Shown here piece by piece: positions 1 through 12,546 of a DNA stretch of 64,000 nucleotides; position 1 is the stretch's first letter, and each line of letters opens with the position of its first letter. Source of the DNA: Ampelocalamus luodianensis (taxonomy: Eukaryota; Streptophyta; Magnoliopsida; Poales; Poaceae); contig CM070629.1 in NCBI GenBank assembly GCA_036346255.1, positions 52,140,916 through 52,204,915 of the forward strand, written 5' to 3'. The position numbers and the translations under genes are program-made. Under the pieces are notes generated by a model. The model was not told the origin of the DNA. It saw only the letters and a program-made list of their open reading frames with translations, and made no database searches.

Positions 1-116
1 GTTGCGTAGGAGTATTGGTCTATTTCTCGTAGAACACTTTCCCCAAATCTCTATCATTCCAAATCTTCAAGGCAAATCTGTAGCGAGTTCTTTTTGAGAT
101 TGCAAGGGTCTTGACA
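1..116 (+). repeat. 3' end of the 5' LTR of gypsy-1
   Basis: It aligns without gaps to 10709-10824, with about seven substitutions by eye. It ends in TTGACA immediately before the primer-binding site. The rest of this LTR lies left of the window. Confidence 0.9.
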
Positions 117-120
117 AACG

Positions 121-131
121 TATCAGAGCAA
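121..131 (+). other. degenerate primer-binding site of gypsy-1
   Basis: TATCAGAGCA lies five bases after the LTR end. It matches the 3' part of the usual plant initiator-Met primer site TGGTATCAGAGC, with the leading bases altered. It would prime minus-strand cDNA synthesis. Confidence 0.65.
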
Positions 132-387
132 CATGATTCTTGGAGTGGAGACTAAATTGGCAAAGGTTGGCAGTGGGCATCGAGTTGCTGCCATAAAATT
201 CCCGAACCCAAGTCAATCTATCACTTGGAGGCGTTCTTGTGGTCGATTTGGCGCTGGGTTGGTGACTAGACACCCTAAAATCCCTGGTTCTTATTAACGC
301 GCAAGTAGGTGACGGGAAAACTTCGCAAGAGGGAGAGGTTGGTTTAACTGCAAAATCCCTCAAACTGGTCTTGTGAAAGTGGAAAGG

Positions 388-1777
388 ATGGTGAAAACCC
401 GATCAAAAGGCGATCTAGCTGAAGAGGAGGTGGAATATGATGCAGAGTAAGAGATTCAAGGGATTAAAGGAGAACTGGTGGATGTGAGAGGAGACATCAC
501 GGAGATCAAAAAATTCTTGAAGAGGATCTATCCTGTTGAACCCATAATACCGACTACTACAAAGGTAAATGAATCTGGAACTCACACTGTGATACCTACA
601 ATTAACATCGTGGAAAAGGTTGTGGAACAAAAGGAGGCAAGACAAACACAAGTACCCTAGATTTTCAAAATGAACTTTAGTCCGAAGGGACAGGGTGATG
701 TTTCCAGTGAGCAATGTCTAGTGCAATTTGCTAGTGAACACAACACAGTAAACCATTGTGCAGCATCTGTAAACCCTAATGTGATGGGACCAACTACAAC
801 GATGGCACATCAGGATCATAGACCAGGAATACCTTCTAGTGTTATGAATAGCTTCCCATCTGGTAACCCATATGGAATTGATTGGAACCACAGTTTTTTC
901 TAGCATAATCAATACAACCCAGTGACTGGACAATTTGTGAATGTAAGATCCACTAGAAAATCTGTCGGGAGTGCATGTAAGGGAAGATCAAAGGAGCAAT
1001 TACATCAGCGATCCAGGAACTAATCCAAGTTATGCTGAAGCTATCATCAAAGGGCCTAGACTTGAAATTTAGTTGTTCTCAGGAGAAGACCCTATTGGCT
1101 GGTTGAAGCAGTGTGAAAAGTTCTATGAACTGTCAGGAACACCAGTGGAGCAGTGGGTTAATTTGGCATCAAGACATCTCCAAGGGAGAGCTTATAACTA
1201 GTTCAAGGGCATTGGGGGTACCCTAGCAAGTATTGAGTTGGAACCAATTTTGTGCTATGATTTGAGATAGATTTTCAGAAGTGAATGCTCATGATGAAGT
1301 GGAGCAACTTCAGAATATTAAACAAGGGGTTGTCAACGTATCCAATTACATAAATCGATTTGAAGAATGTATGTCATTGGTTAAGAGAGATCACCCATAT
1401 TTGCAAGAAGTATTTCTAATGAGCTGTTTCATTGGGAGGTTAAGAGGAGAAATTAAACACAATGTCAGTGGACAACGACCTCAAGGAATGCTAGAAGCTT
1501 ACTGGTATGCCATAATCTATGAGAAATCAGCAGCAGCAAAGAGAATTAGTAATCAAGGGAGTTTCAACAGAAACAAATTCACTACTAGTGGCAATAACAA
1601 TTTCAAACCATCTGGTCAAAAGGGGCAGCAAACAAATAGTTCTAGGGGAATACAGAAGCCTGATCAGAAAATTAATGATTAAGAGAAGTGTTATTATTGT
1701 CAGGAACCATGGCACTATCAACATAAGTGCAAAATAGGCAAAACAATCCACATGCTTCAAGAAGAGCAGGAAGAGGA
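388..1777 (+). pseudogene. gag: gag of gypsy-1, degenerate
   Basis: Gag forms the capsid-like particle that packages element RNA. A start at 388 opens MVKTRSKGDLAEEE, is stopped by TAA at 448, and then continues as a charged coiled-coil-like segment (478-660). A retrotransposon Gag core is readable around 1050-1260 (LEIFSGEDPIGWLKQCEKFY) and 1281-1680. A CCHC zinc knuckle (CYYCQEPWHYQHKC, spacing CX2CX4HX4C) lies at about 1688-1729, just after a stop at 1681. At least five stops or frame changes break the frame. The Gag identity is firm; the exact start is a best guess. Confidence 0.8.
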
Positions 1778-1871
1778 TATGGACATGGAATAAGAAACCG
1801 AAGAGAAAATCAAAGGTGATTTTAAAACATCACCCAACAGTCTAGAACACAAGGAAAACCAAGAACAACTG

Positions 1872-2327
1872 ATGTTGATATCTGCTCATGCTGTGGAGGG
1901 AACTCCTAGGCCAGCTACCTTTTCCTTGATCACACAAATAGGGGGAAGACAAGCAGTAGCTCTAGTAGACAGTGGCAGTACTAACACCTTTATGAGTTAT
2001 GAGCTTGCTTTGAAGAATAGATGTAAGGTGAAGTCAACTCAAACCAGAAAAATAATAGTAGCTGGTGGAGGAGAACTTATTTCGGATGCAATGGTTATTC
2101 CAACTTGCTATGGAATTCAGGGAATTAAGTTCACTAATACATTCAAACTCATCAAACTTAAGAGCTACAGTATCATACTTGGAGCAGACTGGATCTACGA
2201 GTACATCCCCATTTGTCTTGACCTAAAACAAAGAACATTGGGAATTACACACAAAGGAAACACCATTGTTTTCAAAGATCACACCATTCCCAGGAAGTCG
2301 ATTTTGATAGATCAGGAGAAGCTCTAG
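1872..2327 (+). pseudogene. pol: aspartic protease domain of gypsy-1
   Basis: This 151-residue open stretch holds the retropepsin active-site motif VDSGSTNTF (residues about 32-40) and a downstream ILGADW motif, the usual second landmark of gypsy proteases. In the family the protease cleaves Gag-Pol and works as a dimer. The domain itself reads open, but stop codons separate it from gag and RT, so it is a relic of the polyprotein. Confidence 0.8.
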
Positions 2328-2439
2328 AAGATGTTACAAAAGAAAGTTCTGGGCTGTTTAATTCAGATGCATAGTTTATAAGTCGAGAAGACAAAAGTCT
2401 AAAAATATATGATGAGAAAATTGAGCAAGTTCTGAAGCA

Positions 2440-3250
2440 ATATGAAGATGTATTCTAGGAACATCCAGGCTTTACCCCCAATCAGAAGTTGTGACCATCA
2501 TATTCATCTGAAAACTGGATCCACTCCACCCAATCTGAGACCATATAGAGTTCTCGCCATCAAAAGGAAGCTATGGAGGAAATCATAAAGGGGTTGCTGG
2601 AATCAGAAGAGATCAGACACAACATCAGTCCATACTCATCTCCAGTAGTAATGGTGAGAAAGAAAGATGGAAGTTGGAGGTTATGTGTAGACTATATACA
2701 ATTGAATGCATTGACTATTAAGAATAAATTTCCCATGCCAGTTATTGAGGACCTATTGGATGAGTTACAGGGAGTAGTTATATTCAGTAAACTTGATCTT
2801 AGGTCTGGATACCACTAGATAAGGATGGTAGAGGAGGATAATACAAAAATAACATTCAAAACTCATATGGAACATTATGAATATACTGTAATGCCCTTTG
2901 GTCTCACTAATGCACCTGCAACATTTTAGGCATTAATGAATAACATCTTTGCTGCACACATGAGAAGATTCATATTGGTATTCTTTGATGACATCCTTGT
3001 ATACAACAAGAACATGGATGATCATACTACACATTTATGAGAACCTTTGGATATCTTGAGGAAGAATCAGTTTTCTGTCAAGCCGAGCAAGTGTTCATTT
3101 GCTCAGGAAAAAGTAGAATACTTTGGGACACATCATATCTAGTGAGGGAGTCTCAACAGACCCCAAGAAAATCACACATATTATCAACTGGCCGAAACCA
3201 GATAGAGTGTCCAAATTAAGAGGGTTTTTGGGACGACTGGATATTACAGG
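2440..3250 (+). pseudogene. pol: reverse transcriptase domain of gypsy-1
   Basis: RT motifs appear in order but in several frames: VMVRKKDGSWRLCVDY and KFPMPVIEDLLDEL within 2573-2818; the PFGLTNAPATF block near 2890-2930; and the catalytic box FFDDILVY at about 2980-3005. The connection segment follows near 3125-3240 (VSTDPKKITHI, INWPKP). In-frame stops occur at about 2816, 2929 and 3038. Both aspartates of the DD box are present, but the reading frame is destroyed. Confidence 0.85.
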
Positions 3251-3352
3251 AGGTTTATTAAAGATTATGGGAAAATATGTAGACCATTACATGATATTCT
3301 CAAGAAGGATGGTTTTCAATGGGGAATTACTCAAGATGAGGCTTTTCAAAAT

Positions 3353-3636
3353 TTGCAAAAAAGCATGACCACAAGCCCTGTACTAGCTCTGCCAGATTTT
3401 TCACAACCATTTGTGATAGAGGCTGATGCATGTTACACTGGAATAGGAGCTGTGCTCATGAAAAATGGAAGGTCGATCTCATTTTTCATCAAGTCCCTAG
3501 GAAATAAGGCTGCTGGACAATCTATATATGAAAAAGAAGCTTTGGCTATACTGGAATCATTGAAGAAATGGAGACACTACCTATTGGGTAGTCCTCTAAT
3601 CATAAGAACATATCAGAAAAGTTTGAAGTTCATGAC
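3353..3636 (+). pseudogene. pol: RNase H domain of gypsy-1, first part
   Basis: The frame contains FVIEADACYTGIGAVLM, the start of the gypsy RNase H domain, and AILESLKKWRHYLLG. It runs up to KSLKFMT, where the solo LTR interrupts the codon series. The domain resumes at 8765 with TQRLTEGIQHKLLLKL. A tyrosine codon sits where family members usually have aspartate in the RTDQKSL motif. Confidence 0.85.
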
Positions 3637-6600
3637 TGTGAGACCAGGTTTATTAAACTTGTAATACTTAACCTTCCACCGGTTCTAGTATCACAAATAG
3701 AATAATCCGCGTCTCGATGAACATGTGCCTCCCGAACAAGCACACACATACATCAAGTCAAAGCATGCATCATTTCCATACAATGTAATATAACAAGTCT
3801 ACCAAAAGACATACGTAATATAAGTTATTACTGAAACACCGACCGGCCAAATGACATAAGTACCAAATAAGTAACAATGAAGCAAAGTTGCCATAAGATG
3901 GCTTAAACCAAAATACGACCGGTTAGCCACATAACACCACAGTGGCAACCGACCGCCGCCAAGCTAATCGCCCCTTAAAGCGCCACAAAGACAACTCACA
4001 AAAGTGAGGTCCATCGGACTCACTATCATCCTCTGCACAACACAAGCAATGTAGGTGAGTACAAAAATGTACTCGCAAGACTTACGAGTAACAAGCCTAT
4101 ACATAGCTATATGAAAGCTGTATTCAAAGGAATGTGGTTATATGGTTCTTTGGACGCACAGAGCAAGTTTTATTTGCAATAATGTAATAGATTGAACAAC
4201 AGTTTGTAAAATCTGTTTTTAAGCATCTAAATAACAACGAGTAAACATAAGTAACAAGTATCCACCTAGAAGTGACCTTCCCAAAAGCCACCACAACATA
4301 GCACGAATCCCTGATTCGCACCACCATCAAGTTTTAATTATAAAAAAAAAAGGTTGTAGTCTAACTCTTGAAAGACTTCCCCAAGCGTGTCCATAACCTA
4401 GGACAAGGCTATTCGAATAGTTTTAATCCTGCAGGTGTACCAATGTACCCATACTTGGATCGCTTTTTGCCAAGCTATTAAGCACACTTCCTTTGGTATG
4501 CCTTGCACGCTAAGTCCTCTGAACCCTTTCCAATGGAATATGCTAATCAAGAGACGACGTATGGGGTTAATCCTTAGTGATCTCACGACGAAATATGGAT
4601 CACAAGGACCCATACGTGGAGCAAGATACACCGGCCTCTGAGGGTGTTCCTCTCCTACAACGTGTCCATGTTGCATATAATCAAATATGCAACCCACCAC
4701 GCGACTCATTAATTAACACAGCCCAAAGTACTCAGCTAAGAGAGGTCCCATATCCTCTAGTGTGGTTAGCACGCACAAATGCTTGGTTTGGTGTAACAAG
4801 TAGCTCGGTCCTTAATTGACCCGGACACCATTTCATTCACACCCAAAAGATCACACCATCTTACCATTGTGCCCAAGTCTAAATTGTTTTTCATTTTCAG
4901 TTTTAGTTTTGCAATTTAGACATAGCACAAGGCTGAAATATCTGATTATAACGTTTGTGTGATCAAGGTTATCGACAAGTCGATAACCGCCCATTTCTAC
5001 CGATAGCTAAGCATGGCTAAGCACAATGACACGCAAACTACTAAGTGACAAGGGTTCATCCAGCGAACCCAAAATCACAGCAAGTAATCCTAGGCTCAGT
5101 AGTAGAGGATTAAACATTTCCTACTGATTATGCAACTACTGGGCCAACTATCGACAATAGTTTAAAACAACATAGCAATGCATACATAGAATTTGCAAAC
5201 AATATATTATAATTTGAAAATAGTAGGAGCAATATGATCAAATGAATGCTACATCTGCTTGCCTTGCTGGAGTGCAGGATCTGATGGCTGTTGTGGCTCA
5301 CTATCAGCAATAAAATTATCTTCGGAACCTAACGCGAAAAGGCGATAAGCAAATAAGAACGAAGAACACCAAATAAACTCCAACAGCAAAACACATCCAA
5401 ATCTGATGAAATTTACACAACAGCTAGGGAATGATCTAAGACAATGATAGGAGCAAGAATTATGCAATTTGGACTTAACATGCAAAAGATATGGACAAAA
5501 TGCTCTTTCTCAGCCTTACATCAACCTAATTAATAATTAACACTATTTATGGCGAAATTTTCTAGAATGATCTAAGGTCTGGAATTTTTATAGCAGGTAG
5601 ATTATGACATCCTAATAACAGCAAGGTTGAATTTACTAAATTTGGAGTTATACACATTTACTTATGATTTTTCTAAGTTGCAAATCTAATGCAAGTCATT
5701 TTACAGAATTATGAACATGCTCAAATCTTATTCCATATGAAAGTATACTAACAGATGAATTTAACAAAATTAATTTTGCACAATTTGGATTTATACAGAA
5801 AAAGATATGCATTTTACAAGATTAAATCCATTTCTGGAATATTCAAAGTGACAGAAATCAAGTTATTTATAGTTATACAATTTTCTGCTACTGAAATATG
5901 CTTAAATCCATTTTTATGCTAAACTTAAGTGATAACACAATTTATTATCGTTGGAATTATCTAAAAAGCAGTTAAAATGAATTAGTTATGAGTTTCTAAA
6001 GTTTTTATATCATTTTCAGTTGTTAAATAACTACTTACCGAAATACAGACAAACTCAAATAATAGAATAAGACGTGGACACTTATCCACCCTTGATCTAA
6101 AATCCTACGGCTCACGCGCGCCGAAAACAGCGCACGCGCGCGAAACCTAATCGGAGCCCACCGTTGGATCACGATCCAACGGCGCACACAAGTGTATGCA
6201 TCCGGACGGTGCGGTTGCTTGGGCCAATCCCAGCCGCAGATATGCAGATGGACGGTCCAGAGCGCACCAACGGTCGGAAGTTCCGATTGCATACAAGATC
6301 TCAGCCGTTGATCGCAAGATCGACGGTCGAGAGTGATCAAGGCATCCGGAGGGTCCGAATGCACTCACGATCTGGGCCGCAGATCTGAAAACGAACGGTG
6401 ACTAATGATCGAAGTTCAAAAGAGAGATGCTGACACGTGGGACCGCATGTCAGTGACTTCGAGTCACAACCGCGAACGTTTAACCCACGTGCACAGTGCA
6501 CTGGGCCCACATGTCAACGACTAAGAGGTGATTTAGGACAGAATTAACGCTTCTAATGATTATCATTAAATAGACGCTAATGACTTCTGAAATTTGATTT

Positions 6601-8764
6601 TAACCTCTCGGGCCCACAAGTCAGCGACCCAAAGGTGAATTCCGACAGTGATTAATGCCGACATATTAATTAACCAATGATTAAGCATTAATGAAGACGG
6701 AACAGTGCGGGATTGCGCCAGCGGGTGATTTAGGGATGTTGGGCCCACTAGTCAGTGGCCCAACGACATAGATTAAGACACAATTAATTAACTAATGATT
6801 ATCAATCACTGTGCAATTAATATGTCCTAATCAAATGACGAAAACGGGAGTTCCGTGCCGGCAAAATACCGAGCGACTTCAACGGCTCGTCGCCGGCGAC
6901 ACTGGCCGCGGCGGCGCCAACCAAGTACTAAAATGGAACCGCAATAGCACTTCGAACCTAATGGTGGCATTCTCGCCGGCGGTGAGGGACTAGAACGCCG
7001 GCTAGCCGGAAAATGAAAAAGGGAGCTTTTACTGCTAAGCACGAAAACAGCAATGAGCTCCGCTGCAGTCCAAGGAAGCGGGTGCCAGAGCCTCTAAGGA
7101 CTAATAAGAAGCTACCTTGAAGAAGGGAAGCTTCAAAGATGGCCGGAGAAGCTTGATCACGGAGGAAGCTCGCCGGACTTGGAGAAGAAGGATTGAAAAT
7201 GACACTCTGAGCCAAATGAGTGATACCAAAGCATCAATATAGCTTCATTAAGGTCCACAGAAGCTACATGAGCAAGTAATTAGATAATGGAGCACTCACC
7301 GAAATGAGGAAGAAGATGACCACTTTTACGAATTTGAACAAACCCCAAATTGGACAATTCACGAGAATCAAATCCAAAATTAAGTGAGGGAAATGTTCAA
7401 GATAGTAAAGAGACAAGGATAGGGCAAAGAAACATGAAGGAGAACCACTGGAACACCAAGAACACCAATGGAGCTCTTCAGGTCAACAATGGCGACTTGT
7501 CATTTTTGAGGTGTTAAGCTCCAATACTGTGAATGGAGCTTGATGGTGGTCTAAAGAAACTCCAGGAGGTGATTTGGGTGCTTATAAGGCCTTGGAGGCA
7601 TTAGGGTTTGCACCACAAGTTTTTCGGGCGGCAAAGCACAGAGCACAAGGTGCGGCCGACAAGGAAAAAGATAGTAGACGTGCAATAGGGCATGGCATGG
7701 CCGAAGGTGTCTCCCACGACCTCCACTGTTGACTAGGGCGGCCATAGGAAGCATGACAAGACACTGCCATCACTCTCCCTACTGTTCATGCACGGCTAGA
7801 GGTTGAAGATGACCAGAGGAAAGGCTCGGGCGTTCCAGAGCCCCACGATTTAAATCGGACGGCTGAGATAGCGCCACGCCTCCGGGCTTTAAAACACAAC
7901 GAAGGAGATCGCAAGCCCTAGGATTAGAAATGAACGGCTCAGATTGCCCCACGTTGCGAACGTGGTTTACAACAGAGGGACAAGCGAGCGTTGGATCTTA
8001 ATCCAACGGCTCGGATTCAAACTAACAACCGAAGGGTCCGAAGGTTTCGACGCATCTGGGCGGTTAGATGGGGATCTAACGGTCGACATTCATTTAAGCA
8101 ACCGGAAGGTCCGAATGTTTACACGCGCGAGGGCCGCGCGATTAAGATCCAACGGTTGAAATTCAACGCGCGCCTTTAAAGAGAGGCTCGGTGCAGTTAG
8201 TTGACTGGACCGAGTCAATTGGCTCGAGCCCGAGTCTGACTCGAACCCAAAGCACAGTGAATTTAGGTTTTGACTTGAAACAAGAACAGAGGCTTTTGAG
8301 GATTTATTTGAGGTAGCAAAACAACTCCAAAAATTATGAAATTTTTACAGGAGCTTGCTAACTCAGATATCAACCTTGTGTAAAATTTTCAGAGGCTTTT
8401 ATACTGTGAATAATTCTCCAAAAATTCTGCAAGGCTCTGTTTTGAGGTTTGACTGAAAGTCAAACAAGTTTGACTGCCCCCTAAAAATATTCAAACAATT
8501 TCTAAAAATTGTGAAATTTTTCAGAGGGGCTACATACCATCCCAAGAACTTAGGAAAAATATTTCCAGAGGATGATCACAAAATTTGACAAGATTGTTTT
8601 TGGGATATCATAGTTTGGATCAAATAGACTTGTGACAATGTATTTCCATAATCCCTTGTACAAGAATTGTTTGGTACAACAGGAAATACATGATGTAAGA
8701 AAAAGTTTTAATTTCTACTGATTTTCTTACATTTGAAACACAAGTCCAAAGTTGGGATGTTACA
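3637..8764 (-). mobile_element. solo LTR, about 5.1 kb, of a long-LTR gypsy family
   Basis: The block interrupts the gypsy-1 RNase H precisely. It begins TGTGAGACC and ends GTTACA, and the direct repeat ATGAC flanks it (3632-3636 and 8764-8768; the exact edge is ambiguous by one base). No coding region, primer site or second LTR is seen inside. It shares landmarks, in the same order, with the minus-oriented LTRs at 18233-22135 and 28092-30810. These are a TACTCGCAAG-type segment near 4070, an ATTCGAATAG block with CCTGCAGGTGTAC near 4400-4450, CGGTCCTTAATTGACC near 4805, and clusters of GATCCAACGG (6150-6330, 7990-8160). I read it as a product of LTR-LTR recombination, minus orientation. Confidence 0.75.
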
Positions 8765-10372
8765 TGACCACTCAGAGGTTAACTGAAGGGATCCAACACA
8801 AACTGCTTCTGAAGCTAGTGGAGTTCGATTATAGCATTGAGTACAAGGGAAGAGAGAATGTAGCTGTGGATGCATTGTCCAGAAAATACAATCAGAGAGC
8901 AGAAATGGAAACCAAATGCAATGCACTCACATATGTGAATCCCGAATGGGTGGAAGATATTAAAGGGAGTAACTGTGAGGATGCCAAAGTGATCAAGATC
9001 CTAGAAGCTATACAATCAGGAACAATTCATGACCCTACACTGACATTAGAAGGAGGAGTGCTCATATTCAAGTGTAGAATTTATGTAGGAGAACATGGCA
9101 ACATGAGGCAACAAGTAATTGCATCCCTACACCAATCAGCTATTGGGGGACACTTGGGGTCCAAAGCAACTTATCATAGGATCAAGAAGGTATTTTATTG
9201 GCCAAAATTGAAGAGGCAAATAGAAAATTACATCTCTAAATGTCCAATTTGTCAAGTCAGTAAAGTTGAGCATGTGAATTTACCAGGGTTACTAGATCCT
9301 CTACCAATTCCTGATATGGCATGGACCTAAATAACAATGGACTTTATTGAAGGATTACCCAAATCCAAGGGAAGAGATGTAATTCGTAGTTGTGGATGAT
9401 TTACAAAATATTCGCACTTCGTGGGATTGTCTCATCCATACTCGGCCAGCGAGTTGCTCAAGTCTTCAAAGATAACATTTTCAAGTTACATGGATTGCCT
9501 ACTATGATTATTACTGCATCGTGACATAATATTTACAAGCAAACTATTTCAGGAGATATTCAAAGCACTTAATGTATCTCTGAGATTCAGTACATCTTAT
9601 CATCCTCAAACGGATGACCAAACCGAAAGAGTTAATCAATACTTAGAAGCGTACTTGAGGTGTATGGTATTCTAGGAACCCAAAAATTGGTATGTCTAGT
9701 TGGCGATGGCTGAGTGGTGGTATAATACATCATATCATACATCACTTAAGTTGACTCCTTTCCAAGCTCTGTACGAGTATGCACCTCCCCAAGTAGGAGA
9801 ACTGTCAGTACCCGAAAATATTTCAGAGGAAGCCCGAGTAACAGTGGAAGAAAAGGAACAAATGTTGAGAGAATTAAAAAGCAATCTTCAACAAGCACAG
9901 AATAAGATCAAGCAATACGCCGATAGGCTGAGATCAGAGAGAACCTTCCAAGTTGGAGACATGGTATATTTGAAGATGCAGCCGTATCGGCAAAACGCAT
10001 TTGGTCTCAGAGGATCTCTCAAACTTCAAGCAAAGTTTTATGGACTATTTTCGAGTAATGAAAAAAAAAATAGGAAAGGTTGCTTGTGAACTACAACTCT
10101 CCGAAAACTCAGCAATCCATCCAGTTTTCCATGTCAGTCAATTGAAGAAACATTTGGGATTAAATACTGTCCCATTGGCTCATCTACCACTGGTTAGTGC
10201 TGAGGGTGAGATCAAAACTGAGCCAGTTGTAGTTCTGAGCAGGAGAATAGTTCCAAGAGGGAATATGGTAGCCGCTCAATGGCTGATCTAATGGCTCAAC
10301 CTGGCACCAGAAGATGCAACCTGGGAAGATGTACCTTTCATTCAGAAGACATTTCCTCAGTTCAAACCTTGA
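8765..10372 (+). pseudogene. pol: RNase H end, integrase and chromodomain-like tail of gypsy-1
   Basis: 8765-8893 completes RNase H (FDYSIEYKGRENVAVDALSRK). The integrase zinc domain follows, with histidines in HQSAIGGH and cysteines in CPICQ (9130-9260). The catalytic core is fragmentary, with DFIEGLP near 9340 and STSYHPQT near 9590 followed by the RVNQYLE region. 9700-10089 carries the C-terminal DNA-binding part (FQVGDMVYLKMQPY), and 10090-10372 the HPVFHVSQLKKHLG and DATWEDV motifs typical of chromodomain integrases. Stops at about 9328 and 9675 and frame changes near 10040 and 10290 break it. Confidence 0.85.
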
Positions 10373-10481
10373 GGACAAGGTTACTTTGACAAAAAAACAA
10401 CTGAAGTCATCTCTCAAGAAAGAAGTCAGCGAGGAAGGTAACGCTTTGACGATTTCTCTCAACTGGCATGGAGGGTGGAGA

Positions 10482-10824
10482 TGAAGCGTTTAAGAGCGGT
10501 AAAAGAAGATCCAACGGAGGAATTTAAGTTTCATAATTACCATACAGTACTATTTACTGTAAGACATTTTGTCGTTTTCAAGCTTGAGCTGTAACTCTGA
10601 ATTCTTCACCGAGTTCAGCTCTGTAATTCGCACAACATTCGCAAACTTAAGACTCGTTGGCCGAAGAGAAGAGGCAGATTGAAAAGCAATATTTTGAGTC
10701 TCTAGTTAGTTGCGTAGGAGTATTGCTCTCTTTCTCGTAGAACAGTTTCCCCAAATCTCTATCGTTCCAAATCTTCAAGGCAAATCTGTAGCGATTTCTT
10801 TCTGAGATTGCCAGGGTCTTGACA
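10482..10824 (+). repeat. 3' LTR of gypsy-1
   Basis: It starts TGAAGCG directly after the purine-rich GGAGGGTGGAGA, a plausible polypurine tract, and ends TTGACA at 10824. Its last 116 bases match 1-116. The length of about 343 bp is short for a gypsy element. Confidence 0.75.
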
Positions 10825-11123
10825 CTCCGCCACGCCTCCGCGGCCTCGCAGCCACCTCGCCCGCCTCCCCCGCGCCTTTCGCCGGCTCCCTCTCGCAGGC
10901 TCGCGGCCCCCGCCCCCCTCGGGCCCCCCTTGCGGCACGCCTCGCCGTCCGCCTCCGGTGCGGGACTACCTTGCCGGCTCCCCCTCGAGGCGGACTCCGC
11001 CCGCCCTGCTTGCCGACGCCGACGCCCCGCCGGCCACCTCACCCGCGTCCGCCGCACTCCGACCCCTCATTGATGAGTTCTGCCTACATCATTTTGTAAA
11101 CTAAATCTTACATTGTGATTTAG
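10825..11123 (+). other. GC-rich exon-like segment of unknown origin
   Basis: 10825-11075 is very rich in C and CpG and differs sharply from both neighbours. It reads open on the plus strand from 10819 to 11073, with a Pro/Arg/Ala-rich translation that I do not recognise. That composition is typical of 5' coding exons of grass genes, but could be incidental. It abuts the gypsy-1 LTR on the left and the first aconitase exon on the right. It may be a captured exon of another gene. Confidence 0.4.
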
Positions 11124-12546
11124 GTGTCAATGATTGAAGCATATCTGCGAGCTAACAAGATGTTTGTGGACTACAATAAGGTATGCCTTTTTTCGGTGTT
11201 ACAACACTTGAATTTCAGTTTTGATCAGAATATAGACATATTTGCATTCATGATGGCAGCCGCAAACAGAACGGGTTTACTCTTCGTATCTTGAGCTGGA
11301 CCTTAATGAAGTGGAGCCTTGCATTTCGGCCCGAAGAGGTATGATCTTGATTATGTTCTTCTCATTGGACAAATGTTCTGCTAACGGGGAGGTGCATTAT
11401 GCTGTATTGTTTGATTTATCATCATGTAGGCCTCATGACCGTGTCCCTTTAAAGGAAATGAAATCAGATTGGCATGCTTGCCTGGACAACAAAGTTAGTA
11501 TCAAGGTAAGCTCTCGGTTTTGTAGCATATGATTTTTGCATTACAATGCCGTATCTGACGTTACTAGCAAATTACATGTACTAAATTCCAGGGTTTTGCA
11601 GTGCCGAAGGAACAACAGGATAAAGTTGTGAAATTTTACTTTCGTGGGCAATCTGCCGAAATCAAGCACGACAGTGTTGTTATAGCAGCAATAACTAGCT
11701 GCACAAACACATCAAATCCCAGCATTATGCTTGGTGCTGTCCTTGTGGCAAAGAAAGCTTGCGAATTGGGTCTAGAGGTTTGTTCTTTTATAATGTTGAC
11801 TGTGGAATGGCACTTTTCTTCAGGTGAAACCATGGGTGAAGACAAGCCTTGCCCCTGATATGGGGTTGTCACTAAATACTTGCAGCAGAGGTATCTTCTT
11901 GTTATTCAATAATTTTAGTAAAACATGGAATTACAGTGTGTCATATCCGATGGCATCTTTGAATCCAATCTGGTGATTTCTCTATGCAGTGGTCTTCAAG
12001 AATATTTGAGCCAGCAAGGATTCGATCTTGTTCGGTATGGCTGTACCACTTGCATCGGCAACTCTGGCGATCTTGGTGAATCTGTATCAGCTGGCACAGC
12101 AGACAATGGTATATCTTGATGCACATTGAATATTTTGTTGCAATGAGTTTCTGTATGATTAGTTTATGTTTTTTTTGTTTGTGCAGATGTTGTCGCTGCT
12201 GCTGTCCTGTCGAGCAACCGTAACTTTGAGGGTCGGGTGCACCCTTTGACTCGGGGTAACTACCTTGCTTCACCACCTCTCGTCGTTGCATATGCACTTG
12301 CTGGCACTGTAAATCCATGACATTTTCTCCCACTTGATGCTCCATAACTTATTTCTGTAAGAAGGGCTAGCATGCTCAAATACGTGCCATCTATTTGTGC
12401 TTTTATTGTAGGGAGCTTGTTAACACGAAAACATGTACTTTTCATGTTGACATTGATTTTGAGAAAGAACCCATTGGAGTCGGAAAGGATGACAATGAAG
12501 TCTTCTTCAATGATATATGGCCCACAACTGAAGAAATTGCACAAGT
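11124..12546 (+). pseudogene. aconitate hydratase gene fragment, internal exons with introns
   Basis: Aconitase interconverts citrate and isocitrate using a 4Fe-4S cluster. About eight exons are readable, most with intact GT-AG borders: 11124-11180 (MIEAYLRANKMFVDYNK), 11263-11338, 11430-11504, 11592-11778 (AAITSCTNTSNPS), 11824-11888, 11990-12108 (YGCTTCIGNSGDL), 12186-12309 (NRNFEGRVHPLT) and about 12446-12546 (FEKEPIGVGKDD). The three cysteines expected to bind the cluster, one in SCTNTS and two in CTTC, are all present. The segment covers only about the middle third of a roughly 900-residue protein. A one-base loss in the 11824 exon shifts the frame. No N- or C-terminal exons are present, so it is a captured or truncated copy. 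Confidence 0.9.

Larger units (their letters stand above)
1..10824 (+). mobile_element. Ty3/gypsy chromodomain LTR retrotransposon (gypsy-1), left end outside window
   Basis: The first 116 bases match the last 116 bases of the LTR ending at 10824, so the window opens inside the 5' LTR. Between the LTRs lie, in order, gag with a zinc knuckle, aspartic protease, reverse transcriptase, RNase H, integrase and a chromodomain-like tail. This protease-RT-RH-IN order is the Ty3/gypsy order. Many stops and frameshifts make it non-functional. RNase H is split at 3636/8765 by a solo LTR. The two LTR ends differ at about 7 of 116 positions by eye, indicating a fairly old insertion. The short LTR (about 343 bp) plus chromodomain suggests a Reina-like chromovirus lineage, which is an inference. 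The left target duplication is outside the window. Confidence 0.9.

Noticed and set aside
3661..8760. Host gene candidates among the short frames
   Set aside because: The whole block is LTR sequence sharing landmarks with other long LTRs; no frame exceeds about 110 codons or shows a domain.
10647..11057. 136-codon minus-strand frame rich in Arg/Gly
   Set aside because: It spans the gypsy-1 LTR and the GC-rich block, two unrelated sequences, so it cannot be one gene.
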